Program-made: the position numbers and the translations under genes
Source: Lachnospiraceae bacterium
GTDB taxonomy: Bacteria; Bacillota; Clostridia; Lachnospirales; Lachnospiraceae
Assembly: GCA_021770345.1 (NCBI GenBank)
Contig: JAETRD010000013.1
Location: 1-64,000, forward strand
Direction of reading: 5' to 3'
DNA length: 64,000 nt
Notes under the pieces: model-generated
Told to the model about the DNA's origin: nothing
Databases searched by the model: none
The model's input: the letters and a program-made list of their open reading frames with translations, nothing else
Shown here: positions 15,969-23,614 of the stretch, piece by piece
Numbering within the stretch: the first letter of the stretch is position 1
Layout: each line of letters begins with the position of its first letter

Positions 15969-16340
15969 CTATTTCGCGTACGCCATAATTTTGTCGCTGA
16001 GTTTCATAATCTGATCCGCATACTTCTTTCTGCGGGAAGTCAAAATCCTCTTGTAAACCGGATAGTTGATGACTGCCATCAGTATCCCGATCACCCCGAT
16101 CGCAATGCCTGGAGTCATCGGATTTTCCATCCCGAGCGTATCGCCGATATCGCTCATAACCAGACTCATGCCGCTCCCCATAACAATGGCGCTCATACCG
16201 CCAAAAACATAAGCAAACACATTCGCCGGCCGTTTCACCTTTGCGTCCAGTTCCTTTAAGGCATCCAGCCGGGTATGCTCTTTTTCGGTGTACTGTGTGC
16301 GGATTTTCTGCACAAGAAATTCCTGATCGTTTTGGTTCAT
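15969..16340 (-). CDS. Two-segment membrane protein, unknown function
   Basis: The 123-residue protein has a charged N-terminal helix (QEFLVQKIRTQYTEKEHTRL), two membrane segments (about 40-62 VFAYVFGGMSAIVMGSGMSL and 76-96 TPGIAIGVIGILMAVINYPV) and a basic C terminus (KRILTSRRKKYADQI). It resembles a conserved Firmicutes family sometimes labelled dihydropteridine reductase without evidence. I assign no activity. Ribosome site GGAGG precedes ATG 16340. It is followed by the repeat protein gene and lies near a two-component operon, which may control it. Confidence 0.7.
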   Translation of the reverse strand: MNQNDQEFLVQKIRTQYTEKEHTRLDALKELDAKVKRPANVFAYVFGGMSAIVMGSGMSLVMSDIGDTLGMENPMTPGIAIGVIGILMAVINYPVYKRILTSRRKKYADQIMKLSDKIMAYAK

Positions 16341-16430
16341 AACAATTACCTCCGTTTTCTGTTTATGAACCGATTATAACGACTTTTTGTTTGCGCTTCT
16401 TTTGAGAAATGTTTGCGTTTTGTTAATATA

Positions 16431-16469
16431 AAAAACGGTCGATACCAGACTGACTGATATCGGCCGTTT
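16431..16469 (-). terminator. Terminator of the two-component operon
   Basis: On the minus strand AAACGGCCGATA pairs with TATCGACCGTTT and runs into TTT. The arms are 16433-16444 and 16458-16469 with one mismatch. Confidence 0.75.
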
Positions 16470-16480
16470 CCCGTTCCGCA

Positions 16481-17011
16481 CTATAACAGGGAATATCCTT
16501 TTTCACATATCTTATAAATTTCTTCATATTTCTGGTCGATAAAAGGCGTCATTTTTTCCGCCTGTTTCCTCTTAAACACCCGGTATACAAAAACCGGCAG
16601 AATCCATCCGAGAAATCCGGGTATGGCCAGCAGAATACACAACGGAACGCGGGGCGGCTCCGCCGTTACCGCAAAAACAGAACCCGCCATAAACGCCGTC
16701 CCGATGATTCCCACGCTAAGCGCGTACATCCCCGGTTTGTCCGTAACAGACCTTTTCATCATACGGATTTCATCCACACACACCTCAAAATTGCGCTGCA
16801 GTCGGGTGAGTTCCGTTTTATTGACGATATTCCTGCTGCGCTTTAACCCCAATGTAACCCTGCCCGCCGCGGTACGCTCGGACAGGTTCTCGTCTTTTTC
16901 CCACCCGAAGCATTCATAGCTGTCAAGAAAAAAAGAAACGGTTTCCCTTTCCGTCTGTATTTCTTTGTATTCATAAGCCCTATAAGCCTGTCTGCTTTTC
17001 GCCGCCGTCAT
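16481..17011 (-). CDS. Membrane protein encoded with a two-component system
   Basis: The 176-residue protein overlaps the histidine kinase stop by 4 bases (ATGA), so the three genes from 18827 to 16481 form one coupled operon. The first 100 residues are soluble and charged (RAYEYKEIQTERETVSFFLD, then RTAAGRVTLGLKRSRNIVNK). Two membrane segments follow (GMYALSVGIIGTAFMAGSVF, then VPLCILLAIPGFLGWILPVFV) and a basic and acidic C-terminal tail. I do not recognise the family. The context suggests an accessory or output protein of the sensor kinase, but no function can be read from it. Confidence 0.75.
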   Translation of the reverse strand: MTAAKSRQAYRAYEYKEIQTERETVSFFLDSYECFGWEKDENLSERTAAGRVTLGLKRSRNIVNKTELTRLQRNFEVCVDEIRMMKRSVTDKPGMYALSVGIIGTAFMAGSVFAVTAEPPRVPLCILLAIPGFLGWILPVFVYRVFKRKQAEKMTPFIDQKYEEIYKICEKGYSLL

Positions 17012-18159
17012 AAATCCTCAACCTCCTGTCCGCTTTCCGCCACCTTTCCCGGGTATGCGTAAAAATCATGTTCCCCTGCCCGAATCCTTTGGCGCACCCC
17101 GGGAAGAGAAACCCGAAAGACACTCCCCCCGCCGGGCGTACTTTCCACACGGATTGTTCCCCCTTCCAGCTCCAAAACCCGCTTTACCAAAGCGAGCCCA
17201 AGCCCGTTTCCCTCCGCGGCATGGGAGGTATCGCCCTGATAAAAGCGGGAAAAAATACGTTTTTGGGTCTCCTCATCCATACCGCATCCGGTGTCGGAAA
17301 CGGAAACCTCAACCGAATCAGACTCCGACGTCTGGCGCAGCGTGACCGTTCCCCCTGGCGGCGTAAATTTAAATGCATTGGACAACAGATTATTCCAGAC
17401 AAGCGCCAGCAGCTCCTGATCCGCCTCCACTTCCGCAGACTCTTCTATATCTGCAAGAAACGTGATCCCTTTTGTCTCCCACACGGTTTCAAACTGTATC
17501 GCACACTCACAGAGCTGTTCGCTGAGGTTATAAATTTCGGGCAGCGGCGTGATGGCCTGTTTATCCAGTTTGTTCAGTTTCAGGATATTCGTAATCAGGC
17601 CGGAAAGCCGTCTGGTAGACTGCAGGATATGTTCCGTACACTCCTTTCGCTGCTCCTTCGTCAGATGCTCCAGCCTGAGCATTTCCGCATTGCTCTGTAT
17701 CACGGCAATCGGCGTTTTCAATTCATGAGAAACATTGGACACGAAATCCGTCTTTAAGGTCTCCACGCTTCCAAGTTCCTCCACCATCCGGTTAAAGTCC
17801 GTGATCATCAGATCCAGATAATCCTTTTCTCCCACCGCATGGGCCGGCGGTACGAAAACGGAAAAATCCCCGTCCGCCACCTGCCTTGCCGCCCTCGCCA
17901 GATTCTGCATGGGAACCACATAGGTAGCCTTCACCCTTCGCCTGGTAAACAGCGTAAGCCCCACCGCCACGAGCAGCCAGTAGCCAAGCGGAATCAATAT
18001 CTGCACTGTATCCGGTATCCGGACGGTATTCACAAATACAATCAGGCCCGTATGCACGCCCGACATAATCAGCAGAACAATAAAATATACCCACAGCAGA
18101 GAGGCGGAAAACTTCACCGCCCCTATACTGTATTTCCTCTCCGCATCTGCTTTTTTCAT
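17008..18159 (-). CDS. Sensor histidine kinase (HAMP, HisKA, HATPase)
   Basis: The 383-residue kinase has two membrane segments at about 15-38 and 50-68 with a very short outside loop, so it probably senses within or through the membrane. A HAMP region (VVPMQNLARAARQVADGDFS) follows, then the phosphoacceptor box FVSNVSHELKTPI and the ATPase domain with N box LVWNNLLSNAFKFTP, G1 DTGCGM and GNGLGLALVKR. It overlaps the regulator gene by 4 bases (ATGA) and the downstream membrane protein gene by 4. The small loop resembles intramembrane-sensing kinases of Firmicutes that detect cell-envelope stress; that link is inference. Confidence 0.92.
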   Translation of the reverse strand: MKKADAERKYSIGAVKFSASLLWVYFIVLLIMSGVHTGLIVFVNTVRIPDTVQILIPLGYWLLVAVGLTLFTRRRVKATYVVPMQNLARAARQVADGDFSVFVPPAHAVGEKDYLDLMITDFNRMVEELGSVETLKTDFVSNVSHELKTPIAVIQSNAEMLRLEHLTKEQRKECTEHILQSTRRLSGLITNILKLNKLDKQAITPLPEIYNLSEQLCECAIQFETVWETKGITFLADIEESAEVEADQELLALVWNNLLSNAFKFTPPGGTVTLRQTSESDSVEVSVSDTGCGMDEETQKRIFSRFYQGDTSHAAEGNGLGLALVKRVLELEGGTIRVESTPGGGSVFRVSLPGVRQRIRAGEHDFYAYPGKVAESGQEVEDL

Positions 18160-18827
18160 TGCAGCACCGCCTTATATCCGAGCCCCCGCACCGTCCGAAT
18201 CTCAAATCCGTCACAGGAAGAAAATTTATCCCGCAGTTTCGTGATATAAACGTCGACGGCCCGCAGGCCTGCCCCCGTATCCGTCTCCCAGAATTCGTCC
18301 ATCAGCTGCGCGCGGGTAAAAATCTTATTCGGGTAGGAGAGCAGCTTATACAAAATATTAAATTCCCTTGCGGTCACGGGGATTTCCCGGCCGTTTACCA
18401 CTGCGCTCACGGCGTCGGCATCCAGCGTCAGGTTCCCTGCGGTCACCTTTCTCTCCGTCTCGATATTGGCCCGCCGGAGCAACGCCCTCACCCGAAGCAG
18501 CATTTCCTCAAACTCAACGGGCTTTACCATATAATCGTCAATCCCAAGCATAAACCCCCGCTGTTTGGAGGGAAGGTCATCCTTTGCGGACATAAACAGA
18601 ATCGGGATATGTTTATTTACCCTGCGGACGTTTTCGGCAAATTCAAAGCCATCCGTCCCCGGCATCATAATATCCGAAATAATCAGGTCAAAAAATGCAT
18701 GGTACATTTCCTCATAAGCAGACTGTGCATCCCGACATCCCACCGCCTCAAAACCGCTGCTGCTTAAATAGCTGCATACCACGCGGTTCAGTTTTTCATC
18801 ATCTTCCACAACTAAAATGCGCACCAT
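18156..18827 (-). CDS. OmpR-family response regulator
   Basis: From ATG 18827 (ribosome site GGAGG) the protein has 223 residues. The receiver domain starts VRILVVEDDEKLN. It has the phosphoacceptor in LIISDIMMPG, the switch residue in ILFMSAKDD and the lysine in YMVKPVEF. A winged-helix DNA-binding domain with RAVDVYITKLRDKF and VRGLGYKA ends the protein. The longer in-frame upstream start at 18986 has no ribosome site. It heads an operon with the overlapping kinase gene. The target genes are unknown. Confidence 0.93.
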   Translation of the reverse strand: MVRILVVEDDEKLNRVVCSYLSSSGFEAVGCRDAQSAYEEMYHAFFDLIISDIMMPGTDGFEFAENVRRVNKHIPILFMSAKDDLPSKQRGFMLGIDDYMVKPVEFEEMLLRVRALLRRANIETERKVTAGNLTLDADAVSAVVNGREIPVTAREFNILYKLLSYPNKIFTRAQLMDEFWETDTGAGLRAVDVYITKLRDKFSSCDGFEIRTVRGLGYKAVLQ

Positions 18828-18907
18828 GTCACACGCCTCCGGTTTCTTTTCTTCTATGTATAACACACCATTGTTTTCCCATTGTTTTTGGTTTGTTTCC
18901 GAATTGT

Positions 18908-18935
18908 TAAAAAGCGGAGGCCCTGCGGCCTCCGC
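18908..18935 (-). terminator. Terminator of the GH3 glycosidase gene
   Basis: GCGGAGGCC-CTGC-GGCCTCCGC (18914-18935) is perfect and is followed on the minus strand by TTTTT. Confidence 0.8.
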
Positions 18936-19004
18936 CAAATTATTTTGTTCCCGAATCAAAAACCGCTTTTCGTTCCCGGCATCCACCCCGGTTTTGCGCT
19001 CTGC

Positions 19005-21785
19005 TTAAAACCGCGCTTCCACCGCTTCCGCAAACCGGACCACAATCTTATCCACCAAAAGGCCGTTTGCCCCGAAATAGAATTTCAGATAATGGTTCGG
19101 ACCGAAAATCACGCCCAGATCCCTGGTCTCGGTCACCCACGCGCCCTCGGTTCCCCGGATGCTGACCGTAAACTTCACCGCATTGTCATAGAAGATCGTC
19201 ACCGGCAGCTGTGCGAGCGAGTCAAGGTCCGCTTTCATCTTCAACTCGATGTCATAACGCCCGAATTTCGGCGCGCAGATTCCGACCACCACGGATTTTC
19301 CCGCGGCGGTATCCCACTCCGACGCGTCGATGACAATCTCCCCGGTCTGTTCGTCCGCCGTGTAGGTTTTCAGCTCTTCCGGATGAAAATCGTCATCGTC
19401 TCCGGCCCGCTGTGCCGCAAGTTCCTCCTCACTGATGCGCCCAAGCTCATAGAGCATCGCCGGCGTCTTCATGACAAAGTTCAGAATGTGCATCGCGTTG
19501 CGCTGCAAGTCTCCTCTGGTAATCTCCCCGGCCTGCAGTTTCTCCCAGACGTCGTCCTGCGCCATGTCCGCCCCGTCGTTTGTCACCATATAGACGTCGT
19601 TTCCGGCCGCTACCATCGGTGCATGGGTCTTCATGGAGGAATCCTCTCCCTCCACATTCGACTCTGCCCACCAGTCGGTCATGACAAATCCGTCAAAGCC
19701 CCACTCGCCGCGGAGGATGCCCTCAATCAGATCATAGTTTCCGGCCGTCCAGATACCGTTTAGCGGGCCGTAGGTCGTCATCACCGCACGGCAGCCACCC
19801 TCCTTCACCGCAATCTCAAAGCCCTTCAGATAAATCTCCCGCAACGCGCGCTCGGAGACTGCCGCATTTACCTTGCGACGGTTTGATTCCTGATTGTTTG
19901 CACAGAAATGCTTTGCCGTGCCCCAGACGCCGACTTTCTCCATGCCCGCAATCTGGGCCGCTCCCATCTTTCCAGTCAGCAGCGGGTCCTCGGACACATA
20001 TTCAAAGTTACGGCCATTCAGCGGATGCCTGTGGATGTTCATCCCCGGTCCGAGCAGTGCGTCCACCCGGTTTTTCCGCATCTCAAGTCCCAGCATCCGA
20101 TACAGCTCCTCCACAAGCGGAAGATTGAATGTACAGCCGAGCAGCGTACCGTTCGGCAGGGAAAACGCCTTTGTACCGCAGTCAAACCGAAGTCCCGACG
20201 GGCCGTCCGTACAGCAGACCGCAGGAATCCCGAACGCGCGCAGCGATTCCGTCAGGCCGCCGAACGCCGCCCCGGTCCCCGGCGTCACCTTCGGGCTGCA
20301 CATCCCCTCACCGCGGAACAGACAGACCAGATCCTCATCGGAAAGCTGCGCCGTAAATGCCTCCAGCGACGTTTTGCCGTCAACGACATCCCCGAGCCGA
20401 AAGCCCTGGTCTCCTGAACCAGAAAGCTCTGCCATGCGCTCCGCGCGCAACCGCTCATAAGGATTTTCCGTGCGCAGAGGGACGGCCTCCCAGCCCGCCG
20501 TATAGCCGTTTTCCGAAGCCGAGAGCGGTCTCATCCGGTCAAAGCGCTCCACCGGCGCACACGCCTCCCGAAGCTGCTCGACCACCGCAAAATCCCGCGC
20601 GAAGCTGCCCGCCAAAACGGCGTTTCGCACGTCCGTCCCGACGTATATCTCGTAGACGCCCGCCTCTAAGACATAGCAGGATTTGTGCCCCGTGATGCCG
20701 GAATCGTCATAGGATGCCATCGCATATGCGGAAACGGCAAGCGGAATATCCGCGGTCTGGCCCGGCTGCAGTTCCTCTGTCTTCGCAAAGGCCGCCAGAG
20801 CGCGTTCCGGCTTTCCGAGTTTCCCCTGCGGTGCTTTTATGTAAACCTGCACGACTTCTTTTCCGGGAACGTCCCCGGTATTTTTCACATGGGCAGTCAC
20901 CGCAATGCCTGTCCCATCCGCCGCCGCTTCCGCCGCCACGGAAAATGTGGTGTACGAAAGTCCGAAGCCAAACGGATATAGAACCCTGTCCCGCGCAAAG
21001 GTCTCGAAATAGCGGTATCCCACATAGATATCCTCTCTGTAGGAATTGCTCTTCGCATCGCCGAAGCAGTCGTTCGACGGATAGTCCGAGATATCCGCCG
21101 CTATCGTATCGGCCAGTTTTCCGCAGGGATTCACGCGCCCCGTCAAGACATCGCAGACGCCGTTTCCGCCCTCCTGTCCGCCCTGCCACACATACATCAC
21201 CGCGGCGGGAGAAAGCTCCTCCACCCATTTCATATCGATGATATTTCCGACGTTCAAGAGCACTATGGTACGCGCAAAGGCCCTGCTGACCCTTTCGATC
21301 ATATCCCGCTCCGTCTCCGTCAGAAGATAGCTGCCCGCTTCGTTTTTGTTATCCTGGTCCTCCCCGGCCGTGCGCCCGATGACAACCAGCGCCGCATCGT
21401 CACGGGCCGCCGCTCCGTCAATATCCGCCTGTGCGAGCGGCATCTCCTCCTGCGACCACGGCACCTGTCCCCAACCGCTTCCCACGTCAAACGGATGCGT
21501 TTTGCACCACGCCTCGTAGACGCCGAGCAGCTCCTCGTCCACGGTCAGCCCCGGCTGCTTTTGCAGCGCATCGAGGATTCCCGTCACATAGCGGGTGTTC
21601 ACAAGCCCGCCGGAGCCGAGCCCGCTCTTATAATAGTCAAGCGCAATACGCCCGAATACCGCGACGCGCTCCCCCTTCTTAAGCGGCAGCGCCGCATTGT
21701 CGTTCTTCACCAGCACGCAGCCCTCCGCGGCCGCCCGGCGCGCCAGCGCCGCATATCGCTCCTGATCCAGCGTGTAATCTCCCAT
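19005..21785 (-). CDS. Glycoside hydrolase family 3 enzyme with permuted domain order
   Basis: The 926-residue protein carries the GH3 domains in swapped order. The alpha/beta sandwich domain comes first (GCVLVKNDNAALPLKKGE, about residues 20-260). A fibronectin-III-like domain (about 285-380, GKEVVQVYIKAPQGKLGKPE) follows. The TIM barrel lies near the C terminus, with TDGPSGLRF, GPGMNIHRHPLNGRNFEYVS, KHFCANNQES and the nucleophile Asp in GFDGFVMTDWWAE. This permuted layout is known from rumen beta-glucosidases such as those of Butyrivibrio and Ruminococcus albus. A beta-sandwich-like extension ends the protein. No signal peptide is seen, so it probably acts inside the cell on imported oligosaccharides. 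It is monocistronic with a terminator. Substrate specificity cannot be read. Confidence 0.88.
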   Translation of the reverse strand: MGDYTLDQERYAALARRAAAEGCVLVKNDNAALPLKKGERVAVFGRIALDYYKSGLGSGGLVNTRYVTGILDALQKQPGLTVDEELLGVYEAWCKTHPFDVGSGWGQVPWSQEEMPLAQADIDGAAARDDAALVVIGRTAGEDQDNKNEAGSYLLTETERDMIERVSRAFARTIVLLNVGNIIDMKWVEELSPAAVMYVWQGGQEGGNGVCDVLTGRVNPCGKLADTIAADISDYPSNDCFGDAKSNSYREDIYVGYRYFETFARDRVLYPFGFGLSYTTFSVAAEAAADGTGIAVTAHVKNTGDVPGKEVVQVYIKAPQGKLGKPERALAAFAKTEELQPGQTADIPLAVSAYAMASYDDSGITGHKSCYVLEAGVYEIYVGTDVRNAVLAGSFARDFAVVEQLREACAPVERFDRMRPLSASENGYTAGWEAVPLRTENPYERLRAERMAELSGSGDQGFRLGDVVDGKTSLEAFTAQLSDEDLVCLFRGEGMCSPKVTPGTGAAFGGLTESLRAFGIPAVCCTDGPSGLRFDCGTKAFSLPNGTLLGCTFNLPLVEELYRMLGLEMRKNRVDALLGPGMNIHRHPLNGRNFEYVSEDPLLTGKMGAAQIAGMEKVGVWGTAKHFCANNQESNRRKVNAAVSERALREIYLKGFEIAVKEGGCRAVMTTYGPLNGIWTAGNYDLIEGILRGEWGFDGFVMTDWWAESNVEGEDSSMKTHAPMVAAGNDVYMVTNDGADMAQDDVWEKLQAGEITRGDLQRNAMHILNFVMKTPAMLYELGRISEEELAAQRAGDDDDFHPEELKTYTADEQTGEIVIDASEWDTAAGKSVVVGICAPKFGRYDIELKMKADLDSLAQLPVTIFYDNAVKFTVSIRGTEGAWVTETRDLGVIFGPNHYLKFYFGANGLLVDKIVVRFAEAVEARF

Positions 21786-21880
21786 TTTTCCTTTCCCCTT
21801 TCGATTTTATTTTTCGGAAATCCTGTATTTTATAAAAAAAGAATGCCCGAAAACATCGCATTTTCAGACATTCCATAGAG

Positions 21881-22217
21881 TGGACCTGAGGGGAGTCGAA
21901 CCCCTGTCCAGAAACCAATCCCCTGTCCTTCTACGAGCGTAGCTTACGTTTTGACATTCCCTCCGCCGGACTTTCGTAAGCGAAATTCCGGTTTTAGTAG
22001 CTTCATTTTACGCCTGCGGGCTCAAAGCTTTGCCCGCATCGTTTCTCACATCGTCGAAGCCTGGGTCCTAAAGTGTGAGTGCCCTAGGTCAGACTGCTGC
22101 CCTTAGGCAGCGTATGCTAAATTGTCTTCAGCGTTTAATTTTAATTTTGGAATTTAACGCATCCCGTGCGGCTCGCTTCTCCAGCTTCCTGATCCCTGTC
22201 GAAACCATTACAAGCCC
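21881..22217 (-). ncRNA. ssrA: tmRNA (ssrA)
   Basis: The minus strand begins GGGCTTGTAATGGTTTCGAC and ends with the tRNA-like T arm AGGGGTTCGACTCCCCT and CAGGTCC plus A. GGGCTTG pairs with CAGGTCC to close the acceptor stem. The coding part reads GCT GAA GAC AAT TTA GCA TAC GCT GCC TAA (22103-22132), giving a tag ending AEDNLAYAA. The 337-nt length and pseudoknot-rich body fit bacterial tmRNA. It rescues stalled ribosomes together with SmpB, whose gene lies 13 bases upstream on the same strand. The exact resume codon and the encoded state of the terminal CCA are uncertain. Confidence 0.95.
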
Positions 22218-22230
22218 GGATTAATTTGTA

Positions 22231-22695
22231 TTACAGATTCCTGATCTTAAATTCCCGCTCCGCCTCGCGCCGCATATCCTTCTTTGCGATATCGTGGCGT
22301 TTGTCATAGAGCTTCTTTCCTCTGGCAAGCGCAATCTCCACTTTCACGAGACTGCCCTTAAAGTAGACCTCCACCGGCACCAGCGTATAGCCCTGCTCCG
22401 CCTGTTTCCCGACAAGCTTGCGGATTTCCGCTTTGTGCATCAAAAGCTTTTTCGGCCGCAGCGGGTCCCGGTTGAAAATATTGCCCTTCTCGTAGGGGCT
22501 GATGTGCATCCCATAGATAAACACCTCGCCGTTTTCCACCCGGACAAAAGCTTCCTTGATGCTGCATTTGCCCGTGCGCAGGGATTTCACCTCCGTACCG
22601 TGCAGCTCGATTCCGGCCTCATAGCGCTCCTCGAGGAAATACTCATGGTAAGCCTTCTTGTTGTTCGCTATCAACTTTTTCTCCGGCTTTGCCAT
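22231..22695 (-). CDS. smpB: SsrA-binding protein SmpB
   Basis: The 154-residue protein starts at ATG 22695 behind GAAAGGAG. It shows the family core [40 protein letters not shown], the HISPYEKGN motif, and the basic C-terminal tail [19 protein letters not shown] that mimics the tmRNA anticodon arm. It binds tmRNA and delivers it to stalled ribosomes. The direct smpB-ssrA linkage is the usual arrangement. Upstream lies the 74-bp repeat block, so its 5' leader may be structured. Confidence 0.97.
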   Translation of the reverse strand: MAKPEKKLIANNKKAYHEYFLEERYEAGIELHGTEVKSLRTGKCSIKEAFVRVENGEVFIYGMHISPYEKGNIFNRDPLRPKKLLMHKAEIRKLVGKQAEQGYTLVPVEVYFKGSLVKVEIALARGKKLYDKRHDIAKKDMRREAEREFKIRNL

Positions 22696-22730
22696 GATTG
22701 TCTCCTTTCTTTCGGGCTTGCCCGTTCTCT

Positions 22731-22939
22731 ACTCCGCCGTGCACAGCGACCGAACCTTCGCTTCGGTCGCTCACGGGCGTTCGCCCTATCGGTGGCTTTT
22801 TTCTACTCCGCCGTGCACAGCGACCGAACCTTCGCTTCGGCCGCTCACGGGCGTTCGCCCTATCGGTGGCTTTTTTCTACTCCGCCGTGCACAGCGACCG
22901 AACCTTCGCTTCGGCCGCTCACGGGCGTTCGCCCTATCG
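22731..22939. repeat. 74-bp tandem repeat, about 2.8 copies
   Basis: Units begin with ACTCCGCCGTGCACAGCGAC at 22731, 22805 and 22879, an exact 74-bp period. The third copy breaks off at about 22939. Each unit has two inverted repeats: CGACCGAA/TTCGGTCG (perfect in copy 1, changed to GGCCG in copies 2 and 3) and GGGCG-TT-CGCCC. Copies 1 and 2 end in GGTGGCTTTTTTC. There are no spacers, so it is not a CRISPR array. Confidence 0.9.
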
Positions 22940-22996
22940 TGCATCCCGGAGAGAAACACGCTCGTGCAAGCACGGGTGTTTCTCTCCGGGATGCAC
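22939..22996. repeat. Inverted repeat with 21-bp perfect arms
   Basis: The arm at 22939-22959 (GTGCATCCCGGAGAGAAACAC) is the exact complement of 22976-22996. The loop itself contains CGTGC-AA-GCACG. It directly follows the 74-bp repeats and sits between the GNAT gene and smpB. It could be a very stable terminator or processing hairpin, but it has no T run on either strand. Confidence 0.85.
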
Positions 22997-23022
22997 GGCA
23001 CGGCTCCTTGCCAATATGCACA

Positions 23023-23595
23023 TTATAAACGATCTACCGACGGTATGCAAGTGGTTTTATCGCCCACACGGCGTTCATACAGGTAGAACCAGTCCAGCCC
23101 GAATTCGCCGAGTCCGATGTCCGCTCTGCCGATACGGCGATATCCGTTTTTCTCATATGCCCTGATCGCAACGGAATTATGCTCCCACACATACAGGCGC
23201 AGACATTTCGCATGCGCCCTCCCGGCGTATGCATCGGCAAATTCCAGTAATTTTGAACCGATCCCGCTGCGGTGCCGGTTCGGATGAACCGCAAATATAT
23301 GAAGATAAAGAATGTCTCTCTGTTCCGCTTCCCTGTCCCCGGATTGCTGATCGACGTCCGCACTCGGATTGTATGTCAGAGAGACGGAGCCAACGATCTC
23401 TCCGTTCGTTTTCGCCACATACATGGCCTGATTCTCTATAAAGTAAAGCGCATTTTCACGGGCTGGAAAACAGCCCTTCCTCCAGCCCGGGTTATACGGT
23501 TTATCCGCTAAATAATCGCACACCTCATCGTACAGTGCTTCCACCGCGTCAAGATCACTGATTTCTGCCCTGACGATTTCAATCTCGTTTGTCAT
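23023..23595 (-). CDS. GNAT-family N-acetyltransferase
   Basis: The 190-residue protein has the GNAT fold: an N-terminal IEIVRAEISDLDAVEALYDE, the central strand MYVAKTNGEIVGSVSLTY, the acetyl-CoA loop IFAVHPNRHRSGIGSKLLEF (a variant of the RxxGxG motif) and the last strand LRLYVWEHNSVAIRAYEKNGY. It lies 19 bases after rnr and is probably co-transcribed with it. The acceptor is unknown; small-molecule or protein N-termini are both possible. A conserved GNAT in this position next to rnr is not something I recall as typical. Confidence 0.88.
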   Translation of the reverse strand: MTNEIEIVRAEISDLDAVEALYDEVCDYLADKPYNPGWRKGCFPARENALYFIENQAMYVAKTNGEIVGSVSLTYNPSADVDQQSGDREAEQRDILYLHIFAVHPNRHRSGIGSKLLEFADAYAGRAHAKCLRLYVWEHNSVAIRAYEKNGYRRIGRADIGLGEFGLDWFYLYERRVGDKTTCIPSVDRL

Positions 23596-23614
23596 AAAAA
23601 ATTACCCTTATATT

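Noticed and set aside
22731..22939. CRISPR array
   Set aside because: The repeats are directly adjacent with no unique spacers, only 2.8 copies are present, and no cas genes are nearby.
22294..23165. Long plus-strand open frames with repeated peptide FYSAVHSDRTFASAAHGRSPYRW
   Set aside because: The peptide repeat is the translation of the 74-bp DNA repeat and of the smpB antisense strand. There is no ribosome site or promoter.
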